Positions 34,586-43,342 of a stretch of 64,000 bases of DNA are shown here, piece after piece; position 1 is the first letter of the stretch; every line of letters begins with the position of its first letter. A program made the position numbers and the translations under genes. Below the pieces are notes generated by a model. The model had not been told where the DNA came from and searched no databases. It worked only from the letters and a program-made list of their open reading frames with translations. Origin of the DNA: Tateyamaria sp947503385 (GTDB taxonomy: Bacteria; Pseudomonadota; Alphaproteobacteria; Rhodobacterales; Rhodobacteraceae); NCBI RefSeq assembly GCF_051195235.1, contig NZ_JBNFZM010000004.1, positions 124,001-188,000 of the forward strand, given 5' to 3'.

Positions 34586-34884
34586 CAGTGCAGCTCCACT
34601 TGCTTGCCATGGGCATAATTGCTGGGCCCGGTGGCGCGGAAGGTTTCGCGGAAATGGGTGGGTCTGGCTGTGCCGCCATCTGTGGCGACATCCATGAGGT
34701 ACGCGCCCACGACCACATCCGTTTGCTGGCTCGCTTCGATCAGGCGCAGGTCGGCGTCGGCCTCGTCGGTAAGCATTTCGGCCTCGTCCAGACGGCGGGT
34801 CCAGCCGGTGGCGGTCTGGTAGATCACGTCGCCCTTGAGCAGGTCGTTGGCGGTGACGACTTTGGGAGTAAAGGCTTTGGGCAT
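34585..34884 (-). CDS. DUF2849 protein between cysG and cysI
   Basis: A 99-residue DUF2849 protein, typically encoded between siroheme synthase and sulfite reductase in alphaproteobacteria. FTPKVVTANDLLKGDVIYQT opens it, and HFRETFRATGPSNYAHGKQ is near the end. It shares single-base stop/start overlaps with both neighbours. Function unknown, but context ties it to sulfite reductase assembly or use. Confidence 0.88.
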
Positions 34885-36284
34885 CACAGGGCCTCTTGGG
34901 CTTGGAGGGGCAGGTCGGTGAGAGCGGTCTGGGCCGCGCGCGGTGTCAGGCCGATAAAGGTCAGGGCCGGACCGCCAAGACCAGCTTGGGTCAGGGTCGG
35001 CTCCATCTCGGCCACGGTTGTCGCCAGAACCTGTTGGTCGGCGCGGCTTGCGTTTTCGATGAATGTCACGGGCGTGTCGGGGTCGATCCCGTGCATCATC
35101 AGCCGTCCCTGAATGAAACGGGCGGATTTCTTGCCCATGTAGATGGCGCTGACCTCGCCGGGCGCGGCGAGCGCCTTCCAATCGTGATCGGCAAAGCCTT
35201 TGGTGTCGTGCCCGGTCAGGAAGCGGACGGAGGCGTTGCGGCCCCGTTTCGTCAGCGACTGACCGATAGAGGCAACAGCGGCAGAGGCGGCGGTGATGCC
35301 CGGCACGATGTGCCAGTCGATGCCCGCAGACGTAACGGCGTCCAGTTCCTCGTCCAGACGGCCAAACACGGTGGCATCGCCGGATTTCAGGCGCACGACT
35401 TGGGCGCCGGTTGCGCCATGTTCCACCAGCAAGGCGTTGATGGTGTCCTGCGGCGTGGAGGGGCCAAACGCCTCCTTGCCCACGTCGATCATGGTGGCCT
35501 CGCGGCGGGCCAGTTCGAGGATTTCAGGCGAAATCAGGCGGTCATAGATGACCACATCGGCCTCATCCAGCGCCTTGCGCGCCTTGAGGGTCAGCAGTTC
35601 GGGATCACCGGGACCTGCGCCGACAAAGGCGATGTGACCCTTGCGGGTATCGCGCATCAGGTGGTCGGCAAGCAGGTCGTCGAGGGCAGGCTGAATGGCG
35701 TCCTCACCGGCGGCGAATGCCTTGGGACCCGCGTTGAAGTAATAGTCGCGCCAGAAATCGCGGCGGGCCCGGCCAAAGGGCAGGGCGTCGGCGGCCTTGC
35801 GGAAGGCCTTGCCGATGCGCGCCAGGGTACCAAGGGAGGTGGGCAGGCGTTCTTCGAGATCGGCCTTGATCGCGCGGGCGAGCACAGGGGCGGCCCCTTC
35901 GGTGCCGATGGCCACGGTGACGGGGTCGCGGTCGACGATGGCGGGGGTGATGAACTGACTGTCCGCGAGGTTGTCCACGATATTGACCAGCGCGCCGTCG
36001 GCATGGGCAATGGCGGCGGCGCGCTTGTCTTCGGCTGCGTCTTCGTCCGCGGCATAGAACAGCGCGGCGCACATTGCGTCGCCGGGTGCCATCGGGCGGG
36101 GGATCAATGTCAGCTTGCCCGCATCGGCCCATGCCTTGATCTGGTCATCGGCATGGGGCGCGAAGACGCTGATATGAGCCGTGGTCTTCATCAAAAGCCG
36201 CAGCTTGGCCAAAGCGGCATCGCCGCCGCCCGACAAAACGATGCGCCGTCCGCTGGTGTTCAGGAAGATGGGAAAATGGTTCAT
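34884..36284 (-). CDS. cysG: siroheme synthase CysG (trifunctional)
   Basis: A 466-residue protein. Residues 1-200 are the precorrin-2 dehydrogenase/ferrochelatase part (RRIVLSGGGDAALAKLRLL). Residues about 210-460 are uroporphyrinogen-III methyltransferase, with HIAFVGAGPGDPELLTLKA, VVRLKSGDATVFGR, GITAASAAVASIG and AIYMGKKSA. It makes siroheme for the downstream sulfite reductase. The start at 36284 gives MNHFPIFLNTSGRRIVL, the normal N-terminus; longer in-frame starts would read across the promoter. Confidence 0.94.
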   Translation of the reverse strand: MNHFPIFLNTSGRRIVLSGGGDAALAKLRLLMKTTAHISVFAPHADDQIKAWADAGKLTLIPRPMAPGDAMCAALFYAADEDAAEDKRAAAIAHADGALVNIVDNLADSQFITPAIVDRDPVTVAIGTEGAAPVLARAIKADLEERLPTSLGTLARIGKAFRKAADALPFGRARRDFWRDYYFNAGPKAFAAGEDAIQPALDDLLADHLMRDTRKGHIAFVGAGPGDPELLTLKARKALDEADVVIYDRLISPEILELARREATMIDVGKEAFGPSTPQDTINALLVEHGATGAQVVRLKSGDATVFGRLDEELDAVTSAGIDWHIVPGITAASAAVASIGQSLTKRGRNASVRFLTGHDTKGFADHDWKALAAPGEVSAIYMGKKSARFIQGRLMMHGIDPDTPVTFIENASRADQQVLATTVAEMEPTLTQAGLGGPALTFIGLTPRAAQTALTDLPLQAQEAL

Positions 36285-36321
36285 CGCGTGCCTCGATCCC
36301 GCAAAACTGACCCTCAATATA

Positions 36322-36332
36322 GGAAATTTTCC
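36322..36332. promoter_or_regulatory. Dyad in the cysG-Lrp divergent promoter region
   Basis: GGAAA-T-TTTCC is a perfect 5-base inverted repeat within an A/T-rich stretch (TATAGGAAATTTTCCCGG), 38 bases before the cysG start and 94 bases before the Lrp-type gene. Lrp-family proteins often bind A/T-rich imperfect palindromes of this kind. Operator function is inferred. Confidence 0.4.
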
Positions 36333-36425
36333 CGGTTTAACGCTAGACAGCTGCGCAGATAAGGATAAACGTTCTGCTTGAGTGCGGGGAGAGAACGCCT
36401 GTTTCCCGAAACGAAGGGGATTGGA

Positions 36426-36893
36426 ATGTCTGTTCGGATAGACGATGTGGATCGGAAAATTCTGGCGGAGCTGCAACGCGACGCGAGCCAGTCACTGGAC
36501 GATATCGCCCGTGCCGTGGGCTCTTCGAAGACGCCGGTGTGGAACCGGATCCGCAAGCTGCGCGAGGCCGGTGTGGTCGGACAGCAGACGGTTGTGCTGG
36601 ATGCCGAGGCGCTGGGGTTCGAGGCCTGTTTCTTTGTGCTGATCCGCACGTCCGAACATGAGGCGGAGTGGCAGGCGCGCTTCCTTCAGGCGCTGCGGGA
36701 CCGGGCAGAGGTGCAGGAGGCGCACCGGCTGGCAGGGGATATCGACTATATCCTGAAGGTGCGGGTGCGCAACGCGCGGGCTTATGACGCGTTTTATCAG
36801 GCGCTGATTTCCGAGGTGCGGGTACATAATGTGACAGCGCTTTTGTCGATGGAAGAGATCAAATCGACCACGATGCTCCCGCTGGGAACGTGA
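36426..36893 (+). CDS. Lrp/AsnC family transcriptional regulator
   Basis: A 155-residue regulator with an N-terminal helix-turn-helix (VDRKILAELQRDASQSLDDI, then GSSKTPVWNRIRKLREAGVV) and a RAM effector domain (EVQEAHRLAGDIDYILKVRV). Divergent from the cysG-cysI-cysH cluster, which it probably controls, perhaps in response to an amino acid such as cysteine. ATG 36426 gives the usual short lead. It is not an AhbA/B or NirD-type decarboxylase because a normal HTH is present. Confidence 0.9.
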   Translation: MSVRIDDVDRKILAELQRDASQSLDDIARAVGSSKTPVWNRIRKLREAGVVGQQTVVLDAEALGFEACFFVLIRTSEHEAEWQARFLQALRDRAEVQEAHRLAGDIDYILKVRVRNARAYDAFYQALISEVRVHNVTALLSMEEIKSTTMLPLGT

Positions 36894-37119
36894 TCCAAAG
36901 GCGCGCTACCGCGCATTTCAAATTCAGGCAGTGGTGAGGCGACGCTCTGTTGCGGGTGCGGCGCGGTTTGGCGTGTGGGTGGGACGCGTTTTGCTGAGAT
37001 GTCGTTCAGGGCGCGATGCGTCCTGACCAGACCTGATCCAGCGTGATGTGACGCGCGCCCGCGTCAAGATCACGCCGCGCAACGCGCGGGGCCTGCGGCC
37101 ATCTTGACCCGGTCGCGAC

Positions 37120-38292
37120 TCACGGTGTGACGATCAGGTGATCCAGTTTGTGGAAATGGTAGCTGTCGGCGTAGCGCGGTGGCGCGGCGATGCGGAGCGT
37201 GGGGTGGGCCGCGAACAATGCGGGCAGGGCTATCTGCATCTCGAGCCGGGCCAATGGCGCGCCCACGCAGAAATGCAGACCACCGCCAAAGGCGAGATGC
37301 GCCAGGGCCTTGCGCGCGGGATCAAAGCGGTTCGGATCGGTATAGATGTCGGGATCGCGCCCCGCAGCCCCCAGCATCAGCGCAACCTCGTCCCCTTGGC
37401 GCAGGGTGATGTCGCCCAGCGTGACGTCTTCGTAGACATGGCGGGTGAACATGTGCAGAGGCGGGTCAAACCGCAGCAGCTCTTCGACCGTGCCTGCGAT
37501 CTGATCGGGACCTAGGGCGTCCGTCTGGTTGTGTTCAATGAGGCATTTCACGGCGTTGCCCAGCGAATGCACTGTCGCCTCGTGCCCGGCGTTCAGGAGC
37601 AGGACACAGGTACCGATCATCTCGTCGTGGCTGAGGGTCTCGCCGCCGTCCTCTGCGGCGATCAGCCGGGTGATCAGGTCGTCGCGCGGGTCGTTTCGCC
37701 GCTCGTCAATGTAGCTGCGCAAGAAGGTGGCGAATTCGGCGGCGGCGGCATTGGCGGCGTCCTCGATGGCGCGGGTGCGGCCCGCCTGATACATCGCGAC
37801 CATGGCTGCGGACCAGCGCAACAGGTCTGGTCCCATCGCCTCGGGCACGCCCAGCAGGCGGGCGATCACGCGGACGGGCACTTGCTGGCAATAGGCCGGG
37901 ATCAGGTCGAACGGATCACGCGGCAGGGCACCGATCAGGTCCGCGCAGATGTCGTGAATATCACCTTCCAGTGCTGCGATCCGGCGGGACGTGAATGCAT
38001 GGAGGATCAGGCGGCGCAGGCGGGTGTGACCGGGTGGCTCAAGCTCCAGCAGCGAATGCTGCTCAACCGCGTCAAAGGCTGTCAGGTGGTCCGGCACGCT
38101 GGCTGCATCCCGCCCCGGCACAGCGCGCCCCAGCCGCCTGTCGCGCAGCAGGGCATGGACCGTCGCGTGATCAAAGGCCGCGTGCATCCCGTATTCCTCC
38201 CACCAGAGCAGCGGGCCACGGGCACGTGCCGCATCATAGGCGGGGTAGGGATTCTGGACAAAATCGGGGTCGTGGGGGGACAGCTGCAACAT
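37120..38292 (-). CDS. cytochrome P450
   Basis: A 390-residue soluble class I P450. The heme loop is FGGGLHFCVGAPLARLE with the cysteine ligand at residue 342, the I-helix motif is LLNAGHEATVH, and the K-helix ExxR is EELLRFDPP. Bacterial P450s of this type (CYP107/CYP109-like) hydroxylate small molecules and need ferredoxin and a reductase, none of which are adjacent. AAGGGAAGA precedes the ATG at 38292. Divergent from dctB with 65 bases between. Substrate unknown. Confidence 0.93.
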   Translation of the reverse strand: MLQLSPHDPDFVQNPYPAYDAARARGPLLWWEEYGMHAAFDHATVHALLRDRRLGRAVPGRDAASVPDHLTAFDAVEQHSLLELEPPGHTRLRRLILHAFTSRRIAALEGDIHDICADLIGALPRDPFDLIPAYCQQVPVRVIARLLGVPEAMGPDLLRWSAAMVAMYQAGRTRAIEDAANAAAAEFATFLRSYIDERRNDPRDDLITRLIAAEDGGETLSHDEMIGTCVLLLNAGHEATVHSLGNAVKCLIEHNQTDALGPDQIAGTVEELLRFDPPLHMFTRHVYEDVTLGDITLRQGDEVALMLGAAGRDPDIYTDPNRFDPARKALAHLAFGGGLHFCVGAPLARLEMQIALPALFAAHPTLRIAAPPRYADSYHFHKLDHLIVTP

Positions 38293-38357
38293 ATGTCTTC
38301 CCTTGCCGCCTCGCGATCCGCTTGGCAAGGCTTGGGTCGCCGCATACCCTGTGCGCC

Positions 38358-40109
38358 ATGGGCGGAGGTGTTCTGAGACGGATCAGCGTTGTGCTGGGGT
38401 TTGTGCTGGTGGTCGCGGCGGCGGCTGCTGGCGTGTGGCGCTATGGCTATTTTCAGGCGTTGGACCAGATGGCGCGGCAGGGCGAGGCGGACCTCGCGCT
38501 GGCAAGCGACCGGCTGACGGGGCAATTGCAACGTTACCGCGAGCTTGCCGTGCTGGTGGCGGATCACCCGCAGGTGCAGGCAGCGCTGGCGGGTGGCAGC
38601 GGCAGCGGCGCGGAGCACCTGTTCCTCGATATCGCGGACAAGACGGCGGCGCAGGACATCCTGTTGACCACGCCCAATGGTGGCATCCTTGCGCAGGCGC
38701 GCAGCGGCGTGGCCCCGATCGACATCGGCCCGCTGGTGAGCCGCGCGGCACAGGGTGCGCTGGGGTGGGGCAACGGGCGCACCGGTCAGGGCACGCGCAT
38801 CTTTGCCTTTGCTGCGCCGGTGTTTGACGCCCGGTCCGAGATTCGGGGGGCCATTGTGGTCACAGCGGATTTGGCGGGCATCGAGTGGGATTGGGTCGGA
38901 TCGAACCCGGCGGTGTTCTTTACGGATGCAACCGACCGTGTGTTCATCACCAACCGCTCCGAGATCGTGTTCTGGCAGCGGCGCGAAGACGGGCCGGGGC
39001 TGGCCCCTGCGGACGGGACGCGGGTGCCATTTGACAGCTACCGGCTGGGGCGGCACGAGGTCTGGCAGATGGGCTGGGGGCCGTATCTGCCACAGAACGC
39101 GCTGCATCTGGTGCGCCCGCTGCCGGTGATTGGTATGACCGGCGAGGCGCTGGTGGACGTGGCCCCGGCGCGCCGTCTGGCGACGCTGCAAGCGGCGGCT
39201 GTGGCGGGGCTCTGTCTGGCTTTTGGCGCGCTGCTGTTTCTCGCAACCGAACGGCGGCGCACATTGGCGCAGGCCAACGCGCAGCTTGAGGCGCGGGTGG
39301 CGGAACGCACGGCGGCCCTGTCGGACACGAATGCGCGCCTCACCCGCGAGGCCGAAGAGCGCGAGGAGGCGCAGCGCGCGCTGGCGCAGGCGCAGGCCGA
39401 CCTTGTCCAAGCGGGCAAGCTGAGCGCGCTGGGACAGATGAGCGCGGGCCTCAGCCATGAATTGAACCAGCCACTCATGGCGATCCAAAGCTATGCCGAG
39501 AACGGCGTGCAATTTCTGGGCCGGGGCAAAACCGACCGCGCGGGCGACAACCTGTCCCGCATCTCGGACCTTGCCCGTCGCATGGGCCGCATCATCAAGA
39601 ACCTGCGCGCCTTTGCCCGGCAGGAAAGCGAACCGGTGGTGCGGGTGGATGTGGTGGCGGTGCTGGCCAGCGCGATTGAACTCACCATGCCCCGGATCCG
39701 GCAGGCGGAGGTGGCGCTGTACTACGATGCGCCCGGCACGCCGATATTTGTGCGCGGTGGCGAGGTGCGGCTGGGGCAGGTGTTCGTCAACCTCATCTCC
39801 AACGCCGTTGACGCCATGGCCGCGCAGGACACGCGGCACCTCAGCATCGCGATCCGTGCGGGCACGGGCATAACGGTCACCTTTCGCGACAGCGGACCGG
39901 GCATCGACAGTCCGGACAAGGTGTTCGACCCGTTTTATTCCACCAAGGACGTGGGCGAGACCGAGGGCATGGGGCTGGGCCTGTCCATTTCCTACGGGAT
40001 CGTGCAGAGCTTTGGTGGCGAAATCAAAGGGCGCAATGCCAATGACGGTGGTGCGCTGTTCAGCGTCGAATTGCAGCGGTGGGACAGCATGGCGGAGGCG
40101 GCAGAGTGA
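38358..40109 (+). CDS. dctB: DctB-like sensor histidine kinase
   Basis: A 583-residue membrane kinase. One span near residues 8-28, a periplasmic PAS-like sensor domain (about 30-275), a second span near 275-297, a coiled coil, then the kinase core. H367 in SHELNQPLMAIQSYAENG is the phosphorylated histidine; N box NLISNAVDAM, G1 DSGPGID and G2 GMGLGLSISYGI follow. This is the DctB architecture for sensing C4-dicarboxylates. The stop overlaps the GTG start of dctD. Located upstream of a TRAP transporter, its likely target. Confidence 0.9.
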   Translation: MGGGVLRRISVVLGFVLVVAAAAAGVWRYGYFQALDQMARQGEADLALASDRLTGQLQRYRELAVLVADHPQVQAALAGGSGSGAEHLFLDIADKTAAQDILLTTPNGGILAQARSGVAPIDIGPLVSRAAQGALGWGNGRTGQGTRIFAFAAPVFDARSEIRGAIVVTADLAGIEWDWVGSNPAVFFTDATDRVFITNRSEIVFWQRREDGPGLAPADGTRVPFDSYRLGRHEVWQMGWGPYLPQNALHLVRPLPVIGMTGEALVDVAPARRLATLQAAAVAGLCLAFGALLFLATERRRTLAQANAQLEARVAERTAALSDTNARLTREAEEREEAQRALAQAQADLVQAGKLSALGQMSAGLSHELNQPLMAIQSYAENGVQFLGRGKTDRAGDNLSRISDLARRMGRIIKNLRAFARQESEPVVRVDVVAVLASAIELTMPRIRQAEVALYYDAPGTPIFVRGGEVRLGQVFVNLISNAVDAMAAQDTRHLSIAIRAGTGITVTFRDSGPGIDSPDKVFDPFYSTKDVGETEGMGLGLSISYGIVQSFGGEIKGRNANDGGALFSVELQRWDSMAEAAE

Positions 40110-41335
40110 CCAATCGGGTGCTGTTGGTGGATGATGACGCCGCCGTGCGCGACGCGCTGTGCCAGACGCTGGAACTGGCGGATATGGAACCGGTGCCCGC
40201 GGGGTCCTTTGTGGTGGCCAAGGATCACATTGCGCGCGAGTTTGACGGGGTGATCCTGTCGGATATCCGAATGCCCGGGCGCGACGGGTTTTACCTGCTG
40301 GCCCATGCCCAAAAGGTCGACCCGGATTTGCCCGTGGTGCTGCTGACCGGCGAGGGCGACATTCCAATGGCGGTGCAGGCGATGCGCGACGGGGCCTTTG
40401 GGTTTCTGGAAAAACCCTGTGCGCCCAGTGACTTGATGGCCGTCCTTGAACGCGCTTTGAAAACCCGCGCACTGGTGCTTGAAAACCGGCGCCTGCGCGC
40501 GCTGGTGGAAAGCGGTGATCCGGCGGCGCGGATGCTTTTTGGCACCAGCGCGCTGGCCGATGGGCTGCGGGCGCGGGTGCGGCGCGTGGCCCCGCTCGAG
40601 ACGGAGGTGCTGGTCACAGGTGCCCCCGGCACCGGCATTTCCAAAGTGGCAGAGGTTATTCACCTAAGTTCGCTCCGGTCCAAGGCGGCCTTTGTCAAAC
40701 GCGCGGCCTCTGATCTGTCGCCCGAGGCGCTGGCCGACGCTATGGAAAGTGCCGCAGCAGGCAGTCTGTTCATTGACGAGATCACGCGATTGCCCGCCTC
40801 CAGCCAGCTGACATTGCTGGAAACGCTGGAAACCGGCAGCACTGCGCGCCTGATTGCGGGCAGCACCCGCGATCTGTCCGCCGCTGTGGAAGAGGGCGCG
40901 CTGAACGCCGATCTTTACTACCGGCTAGAGGTGATGCCTGTGCGCGTGCCCAGCGTGGGCGAGCGGCCCGAGGATATTCCGGTGCTCTTTCGCCACTATG
41001 TCGCGCAGGCGGCAGAACAGGCGGGGCTGACCGCGCCAGAGATTGCGCCGGACTATATGGCCGGCCTGATGGCGCAGGAATGGCCCGGCAATGCGCGGTC
41101 ACTGATGAGTGCCGCCATGCGCTTTGTCCTTGGGATGCCAGAGGATGTCGCAGAGGCCACGGACCTCGGGCTGGCAGAGCAGTTGGCGCGCGTGGAACGG
41201 TCGCTGTTGATCGCGGCGCTCAGGCGGCAGAACGGACACGCCAGCGCCGCCGCCGAAGCGCTGCAACTGCCGCGCAAGACCTTTTACGACAAGCTCAAAC
41301 GCTACGGGATTCGCGCCGAGGATTACCGGCGCTAA
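40106..41335 (+). CDS. dctD: DctD-like response regulator with degenerate AAA+ domain
   Basis: A 409-residue NtrC-family regulator starting at GTG 40106 inside the dctB stop. The receiver domain is normal (VLLVDDDAA, phosphoacceptor D53 in SDIRMPG, K103). The AAA+ domain is abnormal: Walker A reads GAPGTGIS at residues 172-179, with isoleucine in place of lysine, and the sigma-54-contacting GAFTGA loop is missing, with only about 30 residues between the Walker A strand and Walker B (LFIDEI). The C-terminal Fis-type helix-turn-helix (AAAEALQLPRKTFYDKLKRY) is intact. It probably binds DNA but does not open sigma-54 promoters; compare the GAFTGA-less NtrC of Rhodobacter capsulatus. Confidence 0.88.
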   Translation: MTNRVLLVDDDAAVRDALCQTLELADMEPVPAGSFVVAKDHIAREFDGVILSDIRMPGRDGFYLLAHAQKVDPDLPVVLLTGEGDIPMAVQAMRDGAFGFLEKPCAPSDLMAVLERALKTRALVLENRRLRALVESGDPAARMLFGTSALADGLRARVRRVAPLETEVLVTGAPGTGISKVAEVIHLSSLRSKAAFVKRAASDLSPEALADAMESAAAGSLFIDEITRLPASSQLTLLETLETGSTARLIAGSTRDLSAAVEEGALNADLYYRLEVMPVRVPSVGERPEDIPVLFRHYVAQAAEQAGLTAPEIAPDYMAGLMAQEWPGNARSLMSAAMRFVLGMPEDVAEATDLGLAEQLARVERSLLIAALRRQNGHASAAAEALQLPRKTFYDKLKRYGIRAEDYRR

Positions 41336-41387
41336 CACTGTGCGGATTTCCACACAGTGGCGCGGGGTGGTGGGCGAAAATCCGCAC
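41336..41387 (+). promoter_or_regulatory. Two overlapping inverted repeats between dctD and dctP
   Basis: CACTGTG (41336-41342) pairs with CACAGTG (41353-41359). Overlapping it, GTGCGGATTT (41340-41349) pairs with AAATCCGCAC (41378-41387). The two hairpins are mutually exclusive. The first begins right after the dctD stop. They may be a terminator/antiterminator-like switch or a DctD operator upstream of dctP. Confidence 0.45.
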
Positions 41388-41564
41388 GCAGGTTGCGTGG
41401 GTCGGGTGAAATAAGTCTCACAAGCCGTTGAATTCGAGATAAAAATGGCAAGTCCGTAAGGTCGCACAACTTCCGCTTTCCACCGGGAGGCCGCATTTGG
41501 TCTTCTCCTCTCATCGCACATGTCCAAATGGGCGCGTGATAATATTGCTCTGGGAGGAGACACC

Positions 41565-42563
41565 ATGAAATTTTTGACCGCGGCCGCACTGGCCCTGACC
41601 GTAAGCGCTGGCGCTGTTGCCGCCGCATGTGATGATGGCGAGATCGTCATCAAGTTCAGCCATGTGACCAATACCGACAAGCACCCCAAAGGCATCGCCG
41701 CCACGCTGCTGCAAAACCGCGTGAACGAAGAGATGAACGGCAAGGCGTGCATGGAAGTGTTCCCGAACTCCACGCTTTACAACGACGACCAAGTGCTCGA
41801 GGCGCTGCTGCAAGGCGATGTCCAGCTGGCCGCACCGTCGCTGTCCAAGTTCGAACAGTTCACCAAGCAGTTCCGCATCTTTGACCTGCCGTTCATGTTC
41901 AAGGACATCAACGCCGTGGACGCCTTCCAAGCCTCCGAGACCGGTCAGGCGATGAAGGAAAGCATGACACGCCGCGGCCTGCTGGGTCTGGCCTTCTGGC
42001 ACAACGGCATGAAGCAGATGTCGGCCAACGTGCCGCTGAATTCGCCCGCCGATGCCAATGGCCTCAAGTTCCGCGTGCAGAACTCCGACGTGCTCAAGGC
42101 ACAGATGGCCGCCTTGGGTGGTTCGCCCCAGCCGATGGCCTTCAAAGAGGTCTATGGCGCGTTGCAAACCGGCGTTGTGGACGGGCAAGAGAACACATGG
42201 TCCAACATCTACGGCCAGAAGTTCTTTGAGGTGCAGGACGGCATCACCGAGACCAACCACGGCATCATCGACTACCTCGTGGTGACCGGCACCGACTTCT
42301 GGGACAGCCTCGACGATGATGTGCGTGACCAGTTGTCGACCATTCTGGCCGAAGTGACGCAGATGCGGAACGGCGAGTCGACCAAGGTGAACGAAGAGGC
42401 CAAGGCCGCGATCATCGCCGCAGGTGGCGAAGTCCGCAGCCTGACGCCCGAACAGCGCGAAGAGTGGGTTGCCGTGATGAAGCCCGTCTGGGACCAGTTC
42501 AAGGACGACGTGGGCCAGGAAAATATCGACGCGGCCCAAGCGATCAACGCCGCGGTGAACTAA
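41565..42563 (+). CDS. dctP: TRAP transporter periplasmic C4-dicarboxylate-binding protein
   Basis: A 332-residue DctP-family solute receptor. A Sec signal peptide (FLTAAALALTVSAGAVAA) precedes the mature protein, which begins near CDDGEIVIKFSHVTNTDKHP. The ligand-site arginine lies in ANGLKFRVQNSDVLKAQ, and GALQTGVVDGQENTWSNIY is the family signature. A strong GGGAGGAGACACC site precedes the ATG. It delivers substrate to DctQM. A strong hairpin after the stop probably favours higher DctP levels. Confidence 0.94.
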   Translation: MKFLTAAALALTVSAGAVAAACDDGEIVIKFSHVTNTDKHPKGIAATLLQNRVNEEMNGKACMEVFPNSTLYNDDQVLEALLQGDVQLAAPSLSKFEQFTKQFRIFDLPFMFKDINAVDAFQASETGQAMKESMTRRGLLGLAFWHNGMKQMSANVPLNSPADANGLKFRVQNSDVLKAQMAALGGSPQPMAFKEVYGALQTGVVDGQENTWSNIYGQKFFEVQDGITETNHGIIDYLVVTGTDFWDSLDDDVRDQLSTILAEVTQMRNGESTKVNEEAKAAIIAAGGEVRSLTPEQREEWVAVMKPVWDQFKDDVGQENIDAAQAINAAVN

Positions 42564-42582
42564 GGCCACAGGCCTGAACAAC

Positions 42583-42614
42583 GGCGCGCCCCGAGGATGC
42601 CCTCGGGGCGCGCC
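42583..42614 (+). promoter_or_regulatory. Perfect hairpin between dctP and dctQ
   Basis: GGCGCGCCCCGAGG (42583-42596) and CCTCGGGGCGCGCC (42601-42614) form a 14-base perfect stem with a 4-base loop and no T run. In binding-protein transporter operons such hairpins stabilise or partly terminate the upstream message. Confidence 0.75.
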
Positions 42615-42648
42615 GATCCTGCACCTTCTCACAAACGAGGAAGACGTC

Positions 42649-43338
42649 ATGTCCGGGGCATACGTACCCAAGGGGCCTGTGGGCCGCTTTGTCCATGAAC
42701 TCGAAGAGACGATGATTGCCCTGCTGCTGGCGGGCATGACCATCGTGACCTTTATCAACGTGGTCCTGCGCTACGGGTTCAACACCGGCCTGATCTGGGG
42801 CCTCGAGATGGTGACGTTCCTGTTTTCATGGCTGATCCTGTTCGGCATTTCCTATGCCGTCAAAATCACTGCCAATCTTGGCGTGGACGCGGTCACGAAC
42901 CTGTTTTCCCCGCCTGTGCGCCGGGTGCTGGCGCTGATCGCCGGGGCGATCTGCATCATTTACGCCTTTCTGCTGATGAAGGGGGCGTGGGACTACTGGG
43001 CGAATTTCGCCAACCTGCCGCAGACCACGGGGCGCTGGTTCCCCACCGGGTTCGAAGAGATGAAGCGCACCAGCTATCGGGGCTGGTACGAGGTTGTGGA
43101 CATTCCCATGCCCGAGATGTTGCGGTGGATCGAACCCATCATGAATGAAGGCGAGGAATACGAGAAAATCCCGCGCTTCATTCCCTATTTCATTCTGCCT
43201 TTTGGCATGGCGTTGCTGCTGTTCCGTTTTGTGCAGGCCTTTGTCCGTGTGTGGACCGGCCAGAGCACCTCGCTGATTGTCAGCCACGAAGCCGAGGACG
43301 CCATCGAAGACGTCCGCCACATGAACGCCGGAGACTGA
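42649..43338 (+). CDS. dctQ: TRAP transporter small permease
   Basis: A 229-residue membrane protein with four predicted spans (ALLLAGMTIVTFINVVLRY, MVTFLFSWLILFGISYAV, VLALIAGAICIIYAFLL, FILPFGMALLLFRFVQAF). It has a family-typical charged VKITANLGVD loop and an unusually long 70-residue insert before the last span. ACGAGGAAG precedes the ATG. It sits 4 bases upstream of dctM. Confidence 0.93.
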   Translation: MSGAYVPKGPVGRFVHELEETMIALLLAGMTIVTFINVVLRYGFNTGLIWGLEMVTFLFSWLILFGISYAVKITANLGVDAVTNLFSPPVRRVLALIAGAICIIYAFLLMKGAWDYWANFANLPQTTGRWFPTGFEEMKRTSYRGWYEVVDIPMPEMLRWIEPIMNEGEEYEKIPRFIPYFILPFGMALLLFRFVQAFVRVWTGQSTSLIVSHEAEDAIEDVRHMNAGD

Positions 43339-43342
43339 TCCC

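Noticed and set aside
36426..36893. Siroheme decarboxylase of the NirD/AhbA type, suggested by the Lrp-like fold next to cysG
   Set aside because: A normal DNA-binding helix-turn-helix is present and the gene is divergent, as expected for a regulator.
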